Source: Streptomyces sp. cg36
GTDB taxonomy: Bacteria > Actinomycetota > Actinomycetes > Streptomycetales > Streptomycetaceae
DNA length: 64,000 bases
Assembly (NCBI RefSeq): GCF_041080675.1
Contig: NZ_CP163520.1
Location: 3,534,001-3,598,000 of the forward strand
Reading direction: 5' to 3'
Numbering within the stretch: the first letter of the stretch is position 1; each line of letters opens with the position of its first letter. A program made the translations under genes and the position numbers. The notes below the pieces were generated by a model that was given only the letters and a program-made list of their open reading frames with translations, was not told the origin of the DNA and did no database searches. Of this stretch, positions 35,339 through 44,300 are shown piece after piece.

Positions 35339-36316
35339 TCAACCCCCCACCCTCAACACCAACTTCCCCATCGACTTCCGGCTCTCCATCAGGCGATGGG
35401 CCTCGGGGGCGTCGTGGAGGGGGAATTCGGCGGTCACCGGCAGTGTCGCGCGGCCGTCCGTGGCCAGGGCGAAGGACCGGTTCGCCAGGGCTCGCAGGGC
35501 GTCGGGGTCGCCCGCCGCCAGGCCGAGGATCGAGAAGCCGGAGACCGACCGGCCGCGCGGGTACAGCTCGGGCTGGCCCACCTGCCAGGGCTCCTCCCCG
35601 CCCGCGTTCCCGTACGAGACGAGACGGCCGAAGAGGGCGAGCGAGTCGAGCCCGCGCCGCAGGGTGGCGCCGCCGACCGGGTCGAGGACGAGGTCCACGC
35701 CCCGCCCCCGGGTGACGCGGTGCACGTCGTCCTGGAAGGCGGCGGTGAGGAACACGTCGTCGTACCCGTACCGCCGGGCGTACGCGGCCTTCTCGCCGCT
35801 CGACACCACGCCGTAGACGGCCCCCGCGCCCGCGAGCCGGGCGAGCTGGCCGACGACCGTGCCGACGCCCCCGGCCGCGCCCTGGACCAGGACGGTCTCG
35901 CCGGGCGCCAGCCGTCCGACCTCGTGGACCAGGGCGTGCGCGGTGGGCAGCACGGTCGGCAGCGTGGCGGCGGTGCGCAGGTCCACGCCGTCCGGGACCG
36001 GGAAGACGGTGGCGGCCGGGGCGAGGGCGACCTCCGCGTATCCGCCGCCCTCGGCCAGCGCGGCGACCCGCTGTCCGACCGCGAGCCCTGTGACGCCCCG
36101 GCCCACCGCCCGTACCCGCCCGGAGACCTCCAGCCCCGGCACGAACGGCAGGGACGTCACCCGGTACCCCTCGGCACGCGCCTTCACCTCGGCGAAGTTG
36201 ACGCCCGCGTACGCCACGTCGACGGCGACCTCGCCCGGGCCGGGCTCGGGCACACCGGTCTCCACCGACCGCAGCACTTCCGGACCGCCCAGCTCGCTGA
36301 CCTGAATCGCACGCAT
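35339..36316 (-). CDS. NADPH:quinone oxidoreductase-like, zinc-free MDR dehydrogenase
   Basis: 325 residues of the medium-chain dehydrogenase superfamily. The GroES-like part is GPGEVAVDVAYAGVNFAEVK and PFVPGLEVSGRVRAVG; the NADPH loop is GETVLVQGAAGGVGTVVGQLA. The catalytic zinc ligands of alcohol dehydrogenases are absent, as in quinone oxidoreductases (QOR). ATG 36316 begins MRAIQVSELGGPEVL, the usual N-terminus. The divergent ArsR gene and a shared inverted repeat suggest it is induced by a small molecule, perhaps a quinone or electrophile. Confidence 0.92.
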   Translation of the reverse strand: MRAIQVSELGGPEVLRSVETGVPEPGPGEVAVDVAYAGVNFAEVKARAEGYRVTSLPFVPGLEVSGRVRAVGRGVTGLAVGQRVAALAEGGGYAEVALAPAATVFPVPDGVDLRTAATLPTVLPTAHALVHEVGRLAPGETVLVQGAAGGVGTVVGQLARLAGAGAVYGVVSSGEKAAYARRYGYDDVFLTAAFQDDVHRVTRGRGVDLVLDPVGGATLRRGLDSLALFGRLVSYGNAGGEEPWQVGQPELYPRGRSVSGFSILGLAAGDPDALRALANRSFALATDGRATLPVTAEFPLHDAPEAHRLMESRKSMGKLVLRVGG

Positions 36317-36342
36317 GACGTGGGTCCCCCTCGGCACGTAAA

Positions 36343-36392
36343 GTGTTCAATGAAGGTCGAACACCCAGGAGTGTACGGCCGCCATCGAACAC
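36343..36392. promoter_or_regulatory. Candidate ArsR operator, three half-sites
   Basis: GTGTTC (36343-36348) and GAACAC (36359-36364) flank 10 nt; a third half-site GAACAC lies at 36387-36392, just before the ArsR ribosome binding site. They lie between the divergent oxidoreductase and ArsR starts. Confidence 0.6.
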
Positions 36393-36415
36393 ACGGCAAG
36401 GGGAGAGGACACCCC

Positions 36416-36730
36416 ATGACCCACCGCGCGCCCCCCGAGCACACCCACCCCGACAAGGTTCCGCTGATCACGGCCCTGGACGCGCTGGGCGATCCGGTCC
36501 GGCTCCAGCTCGTGCGCGAGCTCGCCGACTCGGCGGACTGGACGCGCAGCTGCGGCTCCTTCGACGTGCCGGTGCGCAAGGCGGCGCTGAGCCACCACTT
36601 CTCGGTGCTGCGCGCGGCCGGGCTCGTCGAGCAGCGCGACGACGGCCCCAAACGGATCAACCGGCTGCGCCGCGAGGAGTTCGACGGCCGCTTCCCCGGC
36701 CTGCTCGCACTGGTCCTGCGCGGCGACTGA
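36416..36730 (+). CDS. ArsR-family winged-helix regulator
   Basis: 104 residues, a bare ArsR domain: VPLITALDALGDPVRLQLVR, SCGSFDVPVRKAALSHHFSV, LRAAGLVEQRDDGPKRINRL. One cysteine sits in the recognition region (SCGSFD), so a thiol or quinone-sensing role in the style of QsrR/YodB is possible but unproven. ATG 36416 follows GGGGAGAG. It is divergent from the quinone oxidoreductase, which it probably represses. Confidence 0.92.
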   Translation: MTHRAPPEHTHPDKVPLITALDALGDPVRLQLVRELADSADWTRSCGSFDVPVRKAALSHHFSVLRAAGLVEQRDDGPKRINRLRREEFDGRFPGLLALVLRGD

Positions 36731-36747
36731 CGACCGGCGGCCCGGGC

Positions 36748-37422
36748 TCACAGCCCCCCGGCCCGGACCAGCCCCGTCTCGTACGCCAGGACGACCACCT
36801 GCACCCGGTCCCGCAGGCCGAGCTTGGTCAGGATCCGGCCGACGTGGGTCTTCACCGTGGCCTCGGAGAGCACCAGACCCGCCGCGATCTCGCCATTCGA
36901 GAGGCCCTGCGCGACGAGCAGCATGACCTCGCGCTCGCGCTCGGTCAGCTTGTCCATCGCGGTGCCGCCCGGCCGCGGCTCCCGTCCGGTGGCGGGCAGC
37001 ATCGGGGCGAACCGGTCGAGGAGGCGGCGGGTGGTGGAGGGCGCGACCACGGCGTCCCCGCTGTGCACCGAGCGGATCGCCCCGAGCAGCTCGGCGGGCG
37101 GCACGTCCTTGAGCATGAAGCCGCTGGCCCCGGCCTTGAGCCCGGAGAACGCGTATTCGTCCAGGTCGAACGTGGTCAGGATCAGCACCTTCGGGTGCGT
37201 CTCGGCCGAGCAGATCCGCCGGGTCGCCTCCACCCCGTCGAGCCTGGGCATGCGCACGTCCATCAGCACCACGTCCACGGCGGTCGCGCGGAGGATGTCG
37301 ATGGCCTCCGCGCCGTCGCCCGCCTCCGCGACGACCTCCATGTCCGGCTGGGCGGCCAGCACCATCCGGAAGCCGGTGCGCAGCAGCACCTGGTCGTCGA
37401 CGAGCATCACGCGGATCGTCAT
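36748..37422 (-). CDS. NarL/LuxR-type response regulator
   Basis: 224 residues. Receiver domain IRVMLVDDQVLLRTGFRMVL with D9-D10 and phospho-acceptor D55 (VVLMDVRMPRLDG), closing K in GFMLKDVPP. LuxR-type helix-turn-helix at about 155-220: LTEREREVMLLVAQGLSNGE, LSEATVKTHVGRILTKLGLR. ATG 37422 has AGGAGAGG about 5 nt upstream. The kinase gene ends 31 bp before it on the same strand, so the two form a two-component pair. The signal is not known. Confidence 0.95.
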   Translation of the reverse strand: MTIRVMLVDDQVLLRTGFRMVLAAQPDMEVVAEAGDGAEAIDILRATAVDVVLMDVRMPRLDGVEATRRICSAETHPKVLILTTFDLDEYAFSGLKAGASGFMLKDVPPAELLGAIRSVHSGDAVVAPSTTRRLLDRFAPMLPATGREPRPGGTAMDKLTEREREVMLLVAQGLSNGEIAAGLVLSEATVKTHVGRILTKLGLRDRVQVVVLAYETGLVRAGGL

Positions 37423-37453
37423 CGGATCCCTCTCCTCCTCGGGGAGTACGAAG

Positions 37454-38671
37454 TCAGTGGGCGGGCTTGAGCGGCAGCAGGGCGCTGATGCGGAAGCCAC
37501 CGCCCGGACGCGGCCCCGCGTCCAGGGTGCCGCCCACCATGCCGACGCGCTCGCGCATGCCGATCAGGCCGTGGCCCTGGCCGTCGGCGCCGCCGTCCTC
37601 GTACATCTCGTGCGCCGCGCCCCGGCCGTCGTCCTCGACCAGCAGGCCGAGCCCGTCGTCGAAGTAGACCAGCCGGACGCTGGCGCCCGCGTCCGGGCCC
37701 CCGTGCTTGCGCGTGTTGGTCAGCGCCTCCTGCACGATCCGGTACGCGGTGAGCTCGACGCCGCTGGGCAGCGGACGCGGGGTGCCCTCGATCTTGAAGT
37801 CCACGGTGAGCCCGGCCGTGCGCACCTGCTCGACCAGCTCCTCGATCTGCTCCACATCGGGCTGCGGCACGTACTCCCCGGCCTCGCGGTGCTCGCCGGT
37901 GCGCAGTACGCCGAGCAGCCGGCGCATCTCGGCGAGCGCCTGGCGGCCGGTCATGGAGATCGTCTCCAGGGCGATCTTCGCCTGGTCGGGGGCGGTCTCC
38001 ATGACGTAGGCGGCGCCGTCCGCCTGCACCACCATCACCGAGACGTTGTGCGCGACGACGTCGTGGAGCTCGCGGGCGATCCGGGCGCGCTCGGCGGCGA
38101 CGGCGACCTTGGCCTGGGCCTCGCGCTCCTTCTCCAGCCGGGCCGCGCGCTCCTCCAGCTGGGCGAAGTAGGCCCGGCGGGTGCGCATGGAGTCGCCCAG
38201 CACCCAGGCGAGGACGAACGGGACCGTCATCACGACGGTGTAGAAGATCACCTGCCCGGGGCTCACGTGCCCGGCGGCGCTGTCGTCGGTGTAGTCGGGC
38301 CAGCGCCACATCGCGATCACCGCCGCCGACAGCGCGCCGCCCAGGGCGAACCGGGAGGCCCAGCGCTCGCCGATGGCGGCGGCCGTGTAGATGGCGACCA
38401 GCATGGCGAAGTCCGACAGGTTCGGACCGACGTTGAACGCCAGCTGCGCCAGGCCGATCAGCGCGGCGAGCACCACCATCTTCTCCGGCGCACGGCGGCG
38501 CAGGGCCACGACGACGCTCAGGCCGAGGGCGGTCAGGAGGGCCAGCGGCGCCCGGCCGTGGCTCACTCCGTTGGACACGATCGTCATGCCGGAGAGCCCG
38601 AAGAGGACGACGGCCCAGAGGGCGTCGACCGCGGTCGGGTGTCTGCGGATGAAGTCGTAGAGGCGCTGCAC
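37454..38671 (-). CDS. NarL-type sensor histidine kinase
   Basis: 405 residues from GTG 38671. About five hydrophobic helices fill residues 15-160 with very little outside the membrane, so the sensor is likely intramembrane. A coiled coil (LEERAARLEKEREAQAKVAV) leads to the HisKA_3 box RIARELHDVVAHNVSVMV with H203. The ATPase end shows AYRIVQEALTNTRKHG and GHGLIGMRERVGMVGG. The start is chosen because TACGCT ends 7 nt before it with no ribosome binding site; an upstream ATG at 38704 lies within the promoter. Confidence 0.94.
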   Translation of the reverse strand: MQRLYDFIRRHPTAVDALWAVVLFGLSGMTIVSNGVSHGRAPLALLTALGLSVVVALRRRAPEKMVVLAALIGLAQLAFNVGPNLSDFAMLVAIYTAAAIGERWASRFALGGALSAAVIAMWRWPDYTDDSAAGHVSPGQVIFYTVVMTVPFVLAWVLGDSMRTRRAYFAQLEERAARLEKEREAQAKVAVAAERARIARELHDVVAHNVSVMVVQADGAAYVMETAPDQAKIALETISMTGRQALAEMRRLLGVLRTGEHREAGEYVPQPDVEQIEELVEQVRTAGLTVDFKIEGTPRPLPSGVELTAYRIVQEALTNTRKHGGPDAGASVRLVYFDDGLGLLVEDDGRGAAHEMYEDGGADGQGHGLIGMRERVGMVGGTLDAGPRPGGGFRISALLPLKPAH

Positions 38672-38684
38672 GTAACCCAGCGTA
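38671..38684 (-). promoter_or_regulatory. Candidate leaderless promoter of the kinase gene
   Basis: TACGCT (minus strand 38684-38679), 7 nt, then GTG at 38671. Confidence 0.5.
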
Positions 38685-38764
38685 GGGAAGCCGGATCGGT
38701 GCATGGGTCAACCGGAGGGTCGATCCGGGCCGCCGGGGCGTACTCCCCAAGGTGGAGGGGGACC

Positions 38765-38777
38765 TAGCCTTTCCCTG
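38765..38777 (+). promoter_or_regulatory. Candidate leaderless promoter of the MidA-like gene
   Basis: TAGCCT (38765-38770), 6 nt, then GTG at 38777. Confidence 0.5.
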
Positions 38778-39997
38778 TGAACGACGAGGTGAGGGACGGC
38801 GTGCGGGACCTCCTCAAGGACGACGCGGACGGCGACGCCCCGGGCGGCGGCGACCGCGACCCCCGGAACGGCACCGGCCCGGACGCCGACGCTCCGGACG
38901 TGGAGGCTCCGGACCGCGACGGAGAGGACCACTACGGAGAAGAGGCCCGGAAGAGCGCCGGCCCGGACGCCGAAGCTCCCGATCACGACAGCCGGGAAGC
39001 CCGGGACGGCGGCGGCCCGGACGCCGCGTACGGCAGCGCTCCCGACCGCGACGCCCCCGGCGAGTGGGCCGGGTGGCGGGACGCCGCCGAGCGTGCGCTG
39101 TACGGGCCCGGTGGCTTCTATCTCCGCCCCGAGGGCCCCGCGGGCCACTTCCGTACCTCCGTGCACGCCTCCCCCCTCTTCGCGGCGGCGGTCGCGCGGC
39201 TGCTGCGGACCGTCGCCGAGGAGCTCGGCGGCGGCGAGGTCGCCTTCGTCGACATGGGCGCCGGACGCGGGGAACTGGTCACCGGCGTGCTCGCCGCGCT
39301 CCCCGAAGGGTTCCCCGTACGGGCGTACGCCGTGGAGCGCGCGGCCCGCCCCGACGGGCTCGACCCGCGCGTCGCCTGGGTGGCCGAGCCGCCGCGGGGT
39401 GTGCGGGGCCTGCTCTTCGCCAACGAGTGGCTCGACAACGTGCCCGTGGAGGTCGCCGAGGCCGACGCCGACGGCGTCCCGCGCCGGGTGCTGGTCCGCC
39501 CCGACGGCACCGAACGCCTCGGCGCCCCCGTCACCGGCGCCGACGCGCGCTGGCTGGAGCGGTGGTGGCCGCTGCGCGAGCCCGGTGCGCGCGCGGAGGT
39601 GGGGCGCGCCCGGGACGAGGCGTGGGCGCGGGCGGTGGACGGTCTGGCGGCGGGCCTCGCGGTGGCCGTGGACTACGGACACACGGCGGACGCCCGCCCT
39701 CCGTACGGCACGCTCACCGGCTTCCGGGGCGGGCGCGAGGTCCCGCCCGTGCCCGACGGCAGCTGCGACATCACCGCGCACGTGGCCCTGGACTCCTGCG
39801 CGGACCCGGGCGGGGAGCTGCTGCCCCAGCGCGAGGCGCTGGCCGCCCTCGGGGTGTCGGGCGCCCGCCCGCCCCTCGCGCTCGCCTCCACCGACCCGGC
39901 CGCCTACATCGGGGCGCTTGCGCGGGCGGGCGAGGCGGCGGAGCTGACCGCCCGGGGCGGGCTCGGCGACTTCCTCTGGCTGCGCCGGAGGGTGTGA
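38777..39997 (+). CDS. MidA/NDUFAF7-type SAM-dependent protein methyltransferase
   Basis: 406 residues. Residues 1-100 are Asp/Pro/Gly-rich and disordered, an unusual extension. The methyltransferase core follows: [20 protein letters not shown] with [18 protein letters not shown], then SAM loop [19 protein letters not shown], then [17 protein letters not shown], and [14 protein letters not shown]. This order is that of the mitochondrial complex I assembly factor NDUFAF7/MidA, which dimethylates an arginine of the 49-kDa subunit (NuoD homologue). The gene right after it encodes a NuoD, which supports this reading. It lies divergent from the kinase gene. Confidence 0.85.
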   Translation: MNDEVRDGVRDLLKDDADGDAPGGGDRDPRNGTGPDADAPDVEAPDRDGEDHYGEEARKSAGPDAEAPDHDSREARDGGGPDAAYGSAPDRDAPGEWAGWRDAAERALYGPGGFYLRPEGPAGHFRTSVHASPLFAAAVARLLRTVAEELGGGEVAFVDMGAGRGELVTGVLAALPEGFPVRAYAVERAARPDGLDPRVAWVAEPPRGVRGLLFANEWLDNVPVEVAEADADGVPRRVLVRPDGTERLGAPVTGADARWLERWWPLREPGARAEVGRARDEAWARAVDGLAAGLAVAVDYGHTADARPPYGTLTGFRGGREVPPVPDGSCDITAHVALDSCADPGGELLPQREALAALGVSGARPPLALASTDPAAYIGALARAGEAAELTARGGLGDFLWLRRRV

Positions 39998-40098
39998 GCG
40001 GAAGGGGCCGGGCCGCGCTCCCCTCCCCCCGGCGGGTGTGCGCGGACGGGCCCGAGCCGCATTCCCATCCCCGTACCCGAACAGGGATACTGTCGCCC

Positions 40099-41241
40099 AT
40101 GACGGAGACCACGGTCGGTATCGGCGGCGCGGCGGAGAGCACCGACATGGTGCTCAACATCGGCCCCCAGCACCCCTCCACCCACGGCGTGCTCCGCCTG
40201 CGCCTCGTGCTCGACGGCGAGCGGATCCAGCACGCCGAGCCCGTCGTCGGCTATATGCACCGCGGCGCCGAGAAGCTCTTCGAGGCGCGCGACTACCGCC
40301 AGATCGTCATGCTGGCCAACCGCCACGACTGGCTCTCCGCCTTCTCCAACGAGCTCGGTGTGGTGATGGCCGTCGAGCGGATGCTGGGCATGGAGGTCCC
40401 GGAGCGCGCGGTGTGGACCCGTACGCTCCTCGCCGAGCTGAACCGGGCGCTCAACCATCTGATGTTCCTCGGGTCGTACCCGCTCGAACTGGGCGGAATC
40501 ACCCCGATCTTCCACGCCTTCCGGGAGCGCGAGGAGCTCCAGCACGTGATGGAGGAGGTCTCCGGCGGGCGCATGCACTACATGTTCAACCGCGTCGGCG
40601 GCCTCAAGGAGGACCTGCCGCTCGGCTGGCTCGGCCGCGTCCGCGACGCCGTCGCCGCCGCCGACTCGCGCATGGACGTGTACGACCGGCTGGTGCTCGG
40701 CAACGAGATCTTCCGCGGGCGCACCCGGGGCGTCGGCGTGCTCTCCCAGGAGGCCGTGCACGCGTACGGCGTCAGCGGGCCCATCGCCCGCGGCTCCGGC
40801 GTCGACTTCGACCTGCGCCGCGACGAGCCCTACCTGGCCTACGGCGAACTCCAGGACACCCTGCGGGTCGTCACCCGCACCGAGGGCGACTGCCTGGCCC
40901 GCTTCGAGGTGCTGCTGGAGCAGACCCACAACGCCCTGGAACTCGCCGGTGCCTGCCTCGACCGGCTCGCCGAGCTCCCGCCCGGCCCGATCAACCAGCG
41001 GCTGCCGAAGGTCCTGAAGGCCCCCGAGGGCCACACCTACGCCTGGACCGAGAACCCGCTGGGCATCAACGGCTACTACCTGGTCAGCAAGGGCGAGAAG
41101 ACCCCGTACCGCCTCAAGCTCCGCTCGGCCTCGTACAACAACATCCAGGCGCTCGCCGAGCTCCTGCCGGGCACGCTGGTCGCCGACATGGTCGCGATCC
41201 TGGGCTCGCTCTTCTTCGTCGTCGGCGACATCGACAAGTAG
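40099..41241 (+). CDS. nuoD2: NADH-quinone oxidoreductase subunit D, orphan paralogue (NuoD2)
   Basis: 380 residues, full length. Conserved NuoD segments are present: [56 protein letters not shown] and [20 protein letters not shown] near the C-terminus, ending [11 protein letters not shown]. In complex I, NuoD helps form the quinone pocket near cluster N2. No other nuo gene is here, so it is the separate second copy that I recall from Streptomyces. ATG 40099 is preceded by GATACT and 7 nt, with no ribosome binding site. The MidA-type gene upstream may modify it. Confidence 0.93.
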   Translation: MTETTVGIGGAAESTDMVLNIGPQHPSTHGVLRLRLVLDGERIQHAEPVVGYMHRGAEKLFEARDYRQIVMLANRHDWLSAFSNELGVVMAVERMLGMEVPERAVWTRTLLAELNRALNHLMFLGSYPLELGGITPIFHAFREREELQHVMEEVSGGRMHYMFNRVGGLKEDLPLGWLGRVRDAVAAADSRMDVYDRLVLGNEIFRGRTRGVGVLSQEAVHAYGVSGPIARGSGVDFDLRRDEPYLAYGELQDTLRVVTRTEGDCLARFEVLLEQTHNALELAGACLDRLAELPPGPINQRLPKVLKAPEGHTYAWTENPLGINGYYLVSKGEKTPYRLKLRSASYNNIQALAELLPGTLVADMVAILGSLFFVVGDIDK

Positions 41242-41291
41242 CGAGCAGGGCGCGCGCCCGCCGCACGGACACGGGATGCGCGATGCGGGAC

Positions 41292-41332
41292 ACGAGGAGG
41301 GCCCCGGCAGACGCTGCCGGGGCCCTCCTCGT
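41292..41332. terminator. Bidirectional terminator, 19-bp perfect stem
   Basis: The arm at 41292-41310 is matched exactly in reverse at 41314-41332 around a 3-nt ACG loop (CCCCGGCAG/CTGCCGGGG at the tip). It lies between the converging nuoD2 and coiled-coil genes. Confidence 0.88.
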
Positions 41333-41345
41333 ACGTACCGCGGGA

Positions 41346-42488
41346 CTACGAGATCGCCGTCCGCAGCACCGCCACGTCCAGCTGCTCGGTCTCGTCGTGC
41401 GCGGTCAGGTCGATGACCTTGCCGACGACCCGGCCGGGGCCGCCCAGCGGGCGCTCGGCCAGCACCTCCTCGCCGACCACGTCGGCCAGGTCCTCCTCGG
41501 CGGCGGCCTCTATCGCCTTGGCGGCGGCCTCCTTCTCGGCGGCGGTGCCGAAGAAGTCGAAGCTGCCCTCGGGCCGGACGGCCGGGCGCGCCACGTACGG
41601 CACGACGGCGGCGGCGACCGGCGCCGGGGCCGCGGGGAGCGCCGGAAGGGCGGCGGACGACGGGCGGACGTGCTCCCCGCCGGCGACCGCCCCGGACTTC
41701 CCCTGCGGCTCCTGGGAGTCCGGCGGAGTCTGCGCGCCCGTCGCCGGGCCCTTGGCCGCGCCGGCGGGCCCGCCCGACGGCGCGGACCGGTCGCCCGTGG
41801 ACCGCGCGTCCTTGGCGCCGAGCGGCTCCAGCGCGCCGGACCTGCGGGCGGCCTCGGCCTGCTGGAGCTCGCGCGCCCGCTGCGCGGCCCGGCGGGCCTC
41901 GTCGACCGCGGCGGCGGCCCGCCGGGCCTCCTGCGCACGGCGTGCGTACGGCAGGTTCTCCAGGGCGCGGGACGCCGAGGCGTACGCGGCGGCCGTCGGC
42001 GTACTGGCCGTGGCCGGCAGCGCCTTGGGGGCGGAGGCTTCGAGGGCGAGCACCCGGCGGCCCTCCAGGGCGGTGGCCCGCTCGGTCTCCGCCGTCGCGT
42101 ACCGCCGCAGCAGCGCCGCGTGTTCGCCGCGCAGCCCGGCCAGCTCCATGCGCTTGGCCCGCAGCTTGGCGTCCAGCCGGCCGCGCAGCTCGCGCGACTC
42201 CTCCAGCTCCGCCTCCAGCTCGGCGATCCGCTCCTCGGTCTGCCATTGGTCGGCGGCGCGCGAGCGGGTCAGTTCGGCGACCCGGCGACCGGCGGCCCGG
42301 TCCCAGCCGCGCATCAGCACCGAGCCGGTGACGGCAGCCGCCGCGGCGGCTGCCGCCAGACCGCGCAGCGCCAAGGGCTGATCGAGCAGCCAGGCGCCAC
42401 CGGCGCAGAAGACAGCGGCGCCGGCGACGACCGACGGCGAGAGGAGCCTGTGCAGAGGAGGGGAATGGCGGTGGCGTCCACGTGGCAT
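41346..42488 (-). CDS. Membrane protein with coiled coil and Ala-rich tail, unknown function
   Basis: 380 residues. Two short hydrophobic helices near the N-terminus (SVVAGAAVFCAGGAWLL and LRGLAAAAAAAAVTGSVLM) are followed by a coiled coil of about 80 residues (EERIAELEAELEESRELRGR, LDAKLRAKRMELAGLRGEHA). The middle is Ala/Pro-rich and disordered, and the last 80 residues look folded (SFDFFGTAAEKEAAAKAIEA, EEDLADVVGEEVL). Similar proteins could act as cell-envelope scaffolds, but I know no function. ATG 42488 gives MPRGRHRH; an upstream ATG at 42515 exists. Confidence 0.8.
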   Translation of the reverse strand: MPRGRHRHSPPLHRLLSPSVVAGAAVFCAGGAWLLDQPLALRGLAAAAAAAAVTGSVLMRGWDRAAGRRVAELTRSRAADQWQTEERIAELEAELEESRELRGRLDAKLRAKRMELAGLRGEHAALLRRYATAETERATALEGRRVLALEASAPKALPATASTPTAAAYASASRALENLPYARRAQEARRAAAAVDEARRAAQRARELQQAEAARRSGALEPLGAKDARSTGDRSAPSGGPAGAAKGPATGAQTPPDSQEPQGKSGAVAGGEHVRPSSAALPALPAAPAPVAAAVVPYVARPAVRPEGSFDFFGTAAEKEAAAKAIEAAAEEDLADVVGEEVLAERPLGGPGRVVGKVIDLTAHDETEQLDVAVLRTAIS

Positions 42489-42584
42489 GGCCTGAAATTT
42501 ACCGTGCGTAGACATCCGATGGACCCCCGGCCCGGCAAACTCCTGAAACTTCTTGCCACCGCGTTCCGTTGTCCGCGGTTTTCC

Positions 42585-43571
42585 CTACTTCTTGATCAGC
42601 CCCTTCGACTGGAGATAGTCCTTGGCGACGTCGGCGGGCTTGGCCCGCTCGGCGTCCACCTTGCGGTTCAGTTCCACGAGATCACCGGTCGTCAGCGCCT
42701 TGGTGAGCTTCGCGAGCACATCGGCTATCGCCTGGTCGCCGGCGTCCTTCGCATTGACGACGGGAAGCACGTTGTCCGCGTTCTGGAGCTTCTTGTCGTC
42801 GTCCAGGAGCACCAGGCCGAACTGGTCCAGGGTGGCGTCCGTCGTGGTGGTCAGCACCAGTTGGTCGACGCCGTCCTTGACGGCCTGCTTGGACTGCGGG
42901 GTGCCGACGCCCTTGGGGTCGATGCCACCGACGTCGATCCCGTACTTCTCCTTGAGGCCCGGTGCGCAGAAGGGGCGGACCGTGCACTCGTCACCGGCCG
43001 CGATCTTGACCTTGACCTTCGACTTCCCCAGATCCGAAAGGGTCTTGAGGTTGTTCTTGGCGGCGAATTCCTTGGTCACCGCGAACGCGTTCTGGTCGAC
43101 CGCCGCGCCCGCCGGAAGCACCTTCAGTCCGCGCGGTCCGGCGAGCTTGGTCAGCTCGGCCACGGTCGCGGCGGCGTCGCTGGAGGCGAGCGGCTTGTCC
43201 TTGGCCTTGTCGCCGTTCACCTTGGCATTGAGGAATTCGGTAAGCGTAGCCGCGTATTCCGGAACGATGTCGATCTCGCCCTTCTCCAGGGCGGGTTCAT
43301 AGAGTTCGCGGTTCTTCACCGTGGTGACCGACGTGCCGTATCCGGCGTCGCGCAGGATCTGCGCGTACAGCTCGGCGAGGACGGCGGACTCCGTGAAGCC
43401 CGCGGCGCCCACGGTCAGCGAGCCCTTCTTGCCGCCCCCCGAGCCGTCGGAGGCCGGGGCGGCGCTCTTGTCCTTGTCCTTCTCCAGGCTGTCGCCGCCG
43501 CACGCGGCCAGCGAACCGGCCAGCGCCAGTGTGCCGAGGGCCGCACCGGCCGTGCGCAGGATCTTGCTCAT
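42585..43571 (-). CDS. Glycine betaine/choline-type ABC transporter substrate-binding lipoprotein
   Basis: 328 residues. Lipoprotein signal with lipobox LAAC (LALAGSLAACGGDS). The mature part is the OpuAC type II binding fold: SLTVGAAGFTESAVLAELYA, IVPEYAATLTEFLN, and the second lobe DQLVLTTTTDATLDQFGLVL and NVLPVVNAKD. Family members bind quaternary amines such as glycine betaine, choline or carnitine. It is the last gene of a three-gene minus-strand unit with two permeases; the ATPase is divergent at 45171. Confidence 0.92.
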   Translation of the reverse strand: MSKILRTAGAALGTLALAGSLAACGGDSLEKDKDKSAAPASDGSGGGKKGSLTVGAAGFTESAVLAELYAQILRDAGYGTSVTTVKNRELYEPALEKGEIDIVPEYAATLTEFLNAKVNGDKAKDKPLASSDAAATVAELTKLAGPRGLKVLPAGAAVDQNAFAVTKEFAAKNNLKTLSDLGKSKVKVKIAAGDECTVRPFCAPGLKEKYGIDVGGIDPKGVGTPQSKQAVKDGVDQLVLTTTTDATLDQFGLVLLDDDKKLQNADNVLPVVNAKDAGDQAIADVLAKLTKALTTGDLVELNRKVDAERAKPADVAKDYLQSKGLIKK

Positions 43572-43610
43572 GAAGGTTCACCATCCGGGAATTCGAGGAG
43601 ACGAGAAGGA

Positions 43611-44300
43611 TCAGGAGGTTCGGGGCGAGCGGGCGGGGCGCCGGCGCAGCGGGCTGAACAGCCGGTCCGCGACCACCAGTACGCCCTCGACCAGCAACGC
43701 GAGCAGCGCGGCGAGGATCGCCCCCGCGACCACCTGCGGTGTGTTGTACGTGGCGAACCCGGCCGTGATGATCCGGCCCAGGCCGCCGAGCCCGACCATG
43801 GAGGCGATCGTGGCGGTCGCCACCACCTGCACCGCGGCCGACCGCACCCCGATCATGATCAGCGGGTAGGCGAGCGGCAGCTCGACCCGGGCGAAGAGCT
43901 GGCCGCCCGACATCCCCATGCCGCGCGCGGCCTCCACCACCGACCGGTCCACCTCCCGCATGCCCACATAGGCGTTGGTCAGCAGCGGCGGCACCGCGAA
44001 GAGCACCAGGGCGATGATCGTCGGGGTGTACCCGGCCTTGCGCAGCGGCGTGAGCATCAGCAGGGCGAGCACCGCGAAGACGGGCACCGCCCGGCCGATG
44101 TTGGAGATGTTGACGGCGAGCGCACCGCCGCGGCCGATGTGCCCCAGCCACAGGGCGAGCGGCAGCGCGATCGCGCAGGCCACCAGGAGCGAGACCCCGC
44201 TGACGTAGGCGTGTTCGGAGAGCCGGTGCCAGGCGCCGTCGTCGCCCTTCCAGTTGGCCCCGGTCGTCAGCCAGGTCCAGGCGTCGGCCATGACCCCCAT
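43611..44300 (-). CDS. Betaine-type ABC transporter permease 2
   Basis: 229 residues with about five or six membrane helices. The EAA loop that contacts the ATPase is DRSVVEAARGMGMSGGQLFARVELPLAYP, and the last helix region is ASMVGLGGLGRIITAGF. The long outside segment after the first residues (TTGANWKGDDGAWHRLSEH) is typical for this family. Its ATG shares a base with the upstream permease stop (TGATG), so translation is coupled. The binding-protein gene follows after 39 bp. Confidence 0.93.
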   Translation of the reverse strand: MGVMADAWTWLTTGANWKGDDGAWHRLSEHAYVSGVSLLVACAIALPLALWLGHIGRGGALAVNISNIGRAVPVFAVLALLMLTPLRKAGYTPTIIALVLFAVPPLLTNAYVGMREVDRSVVEAARGMGMSGGQLFARVELPLAYPLIMIGVRSAAVQVVATATIASMVGLGGLGRIITAGFATYNTPQVVAGAILAALLALLVEGVLVVADRLFSPLRRRPARSPRTS

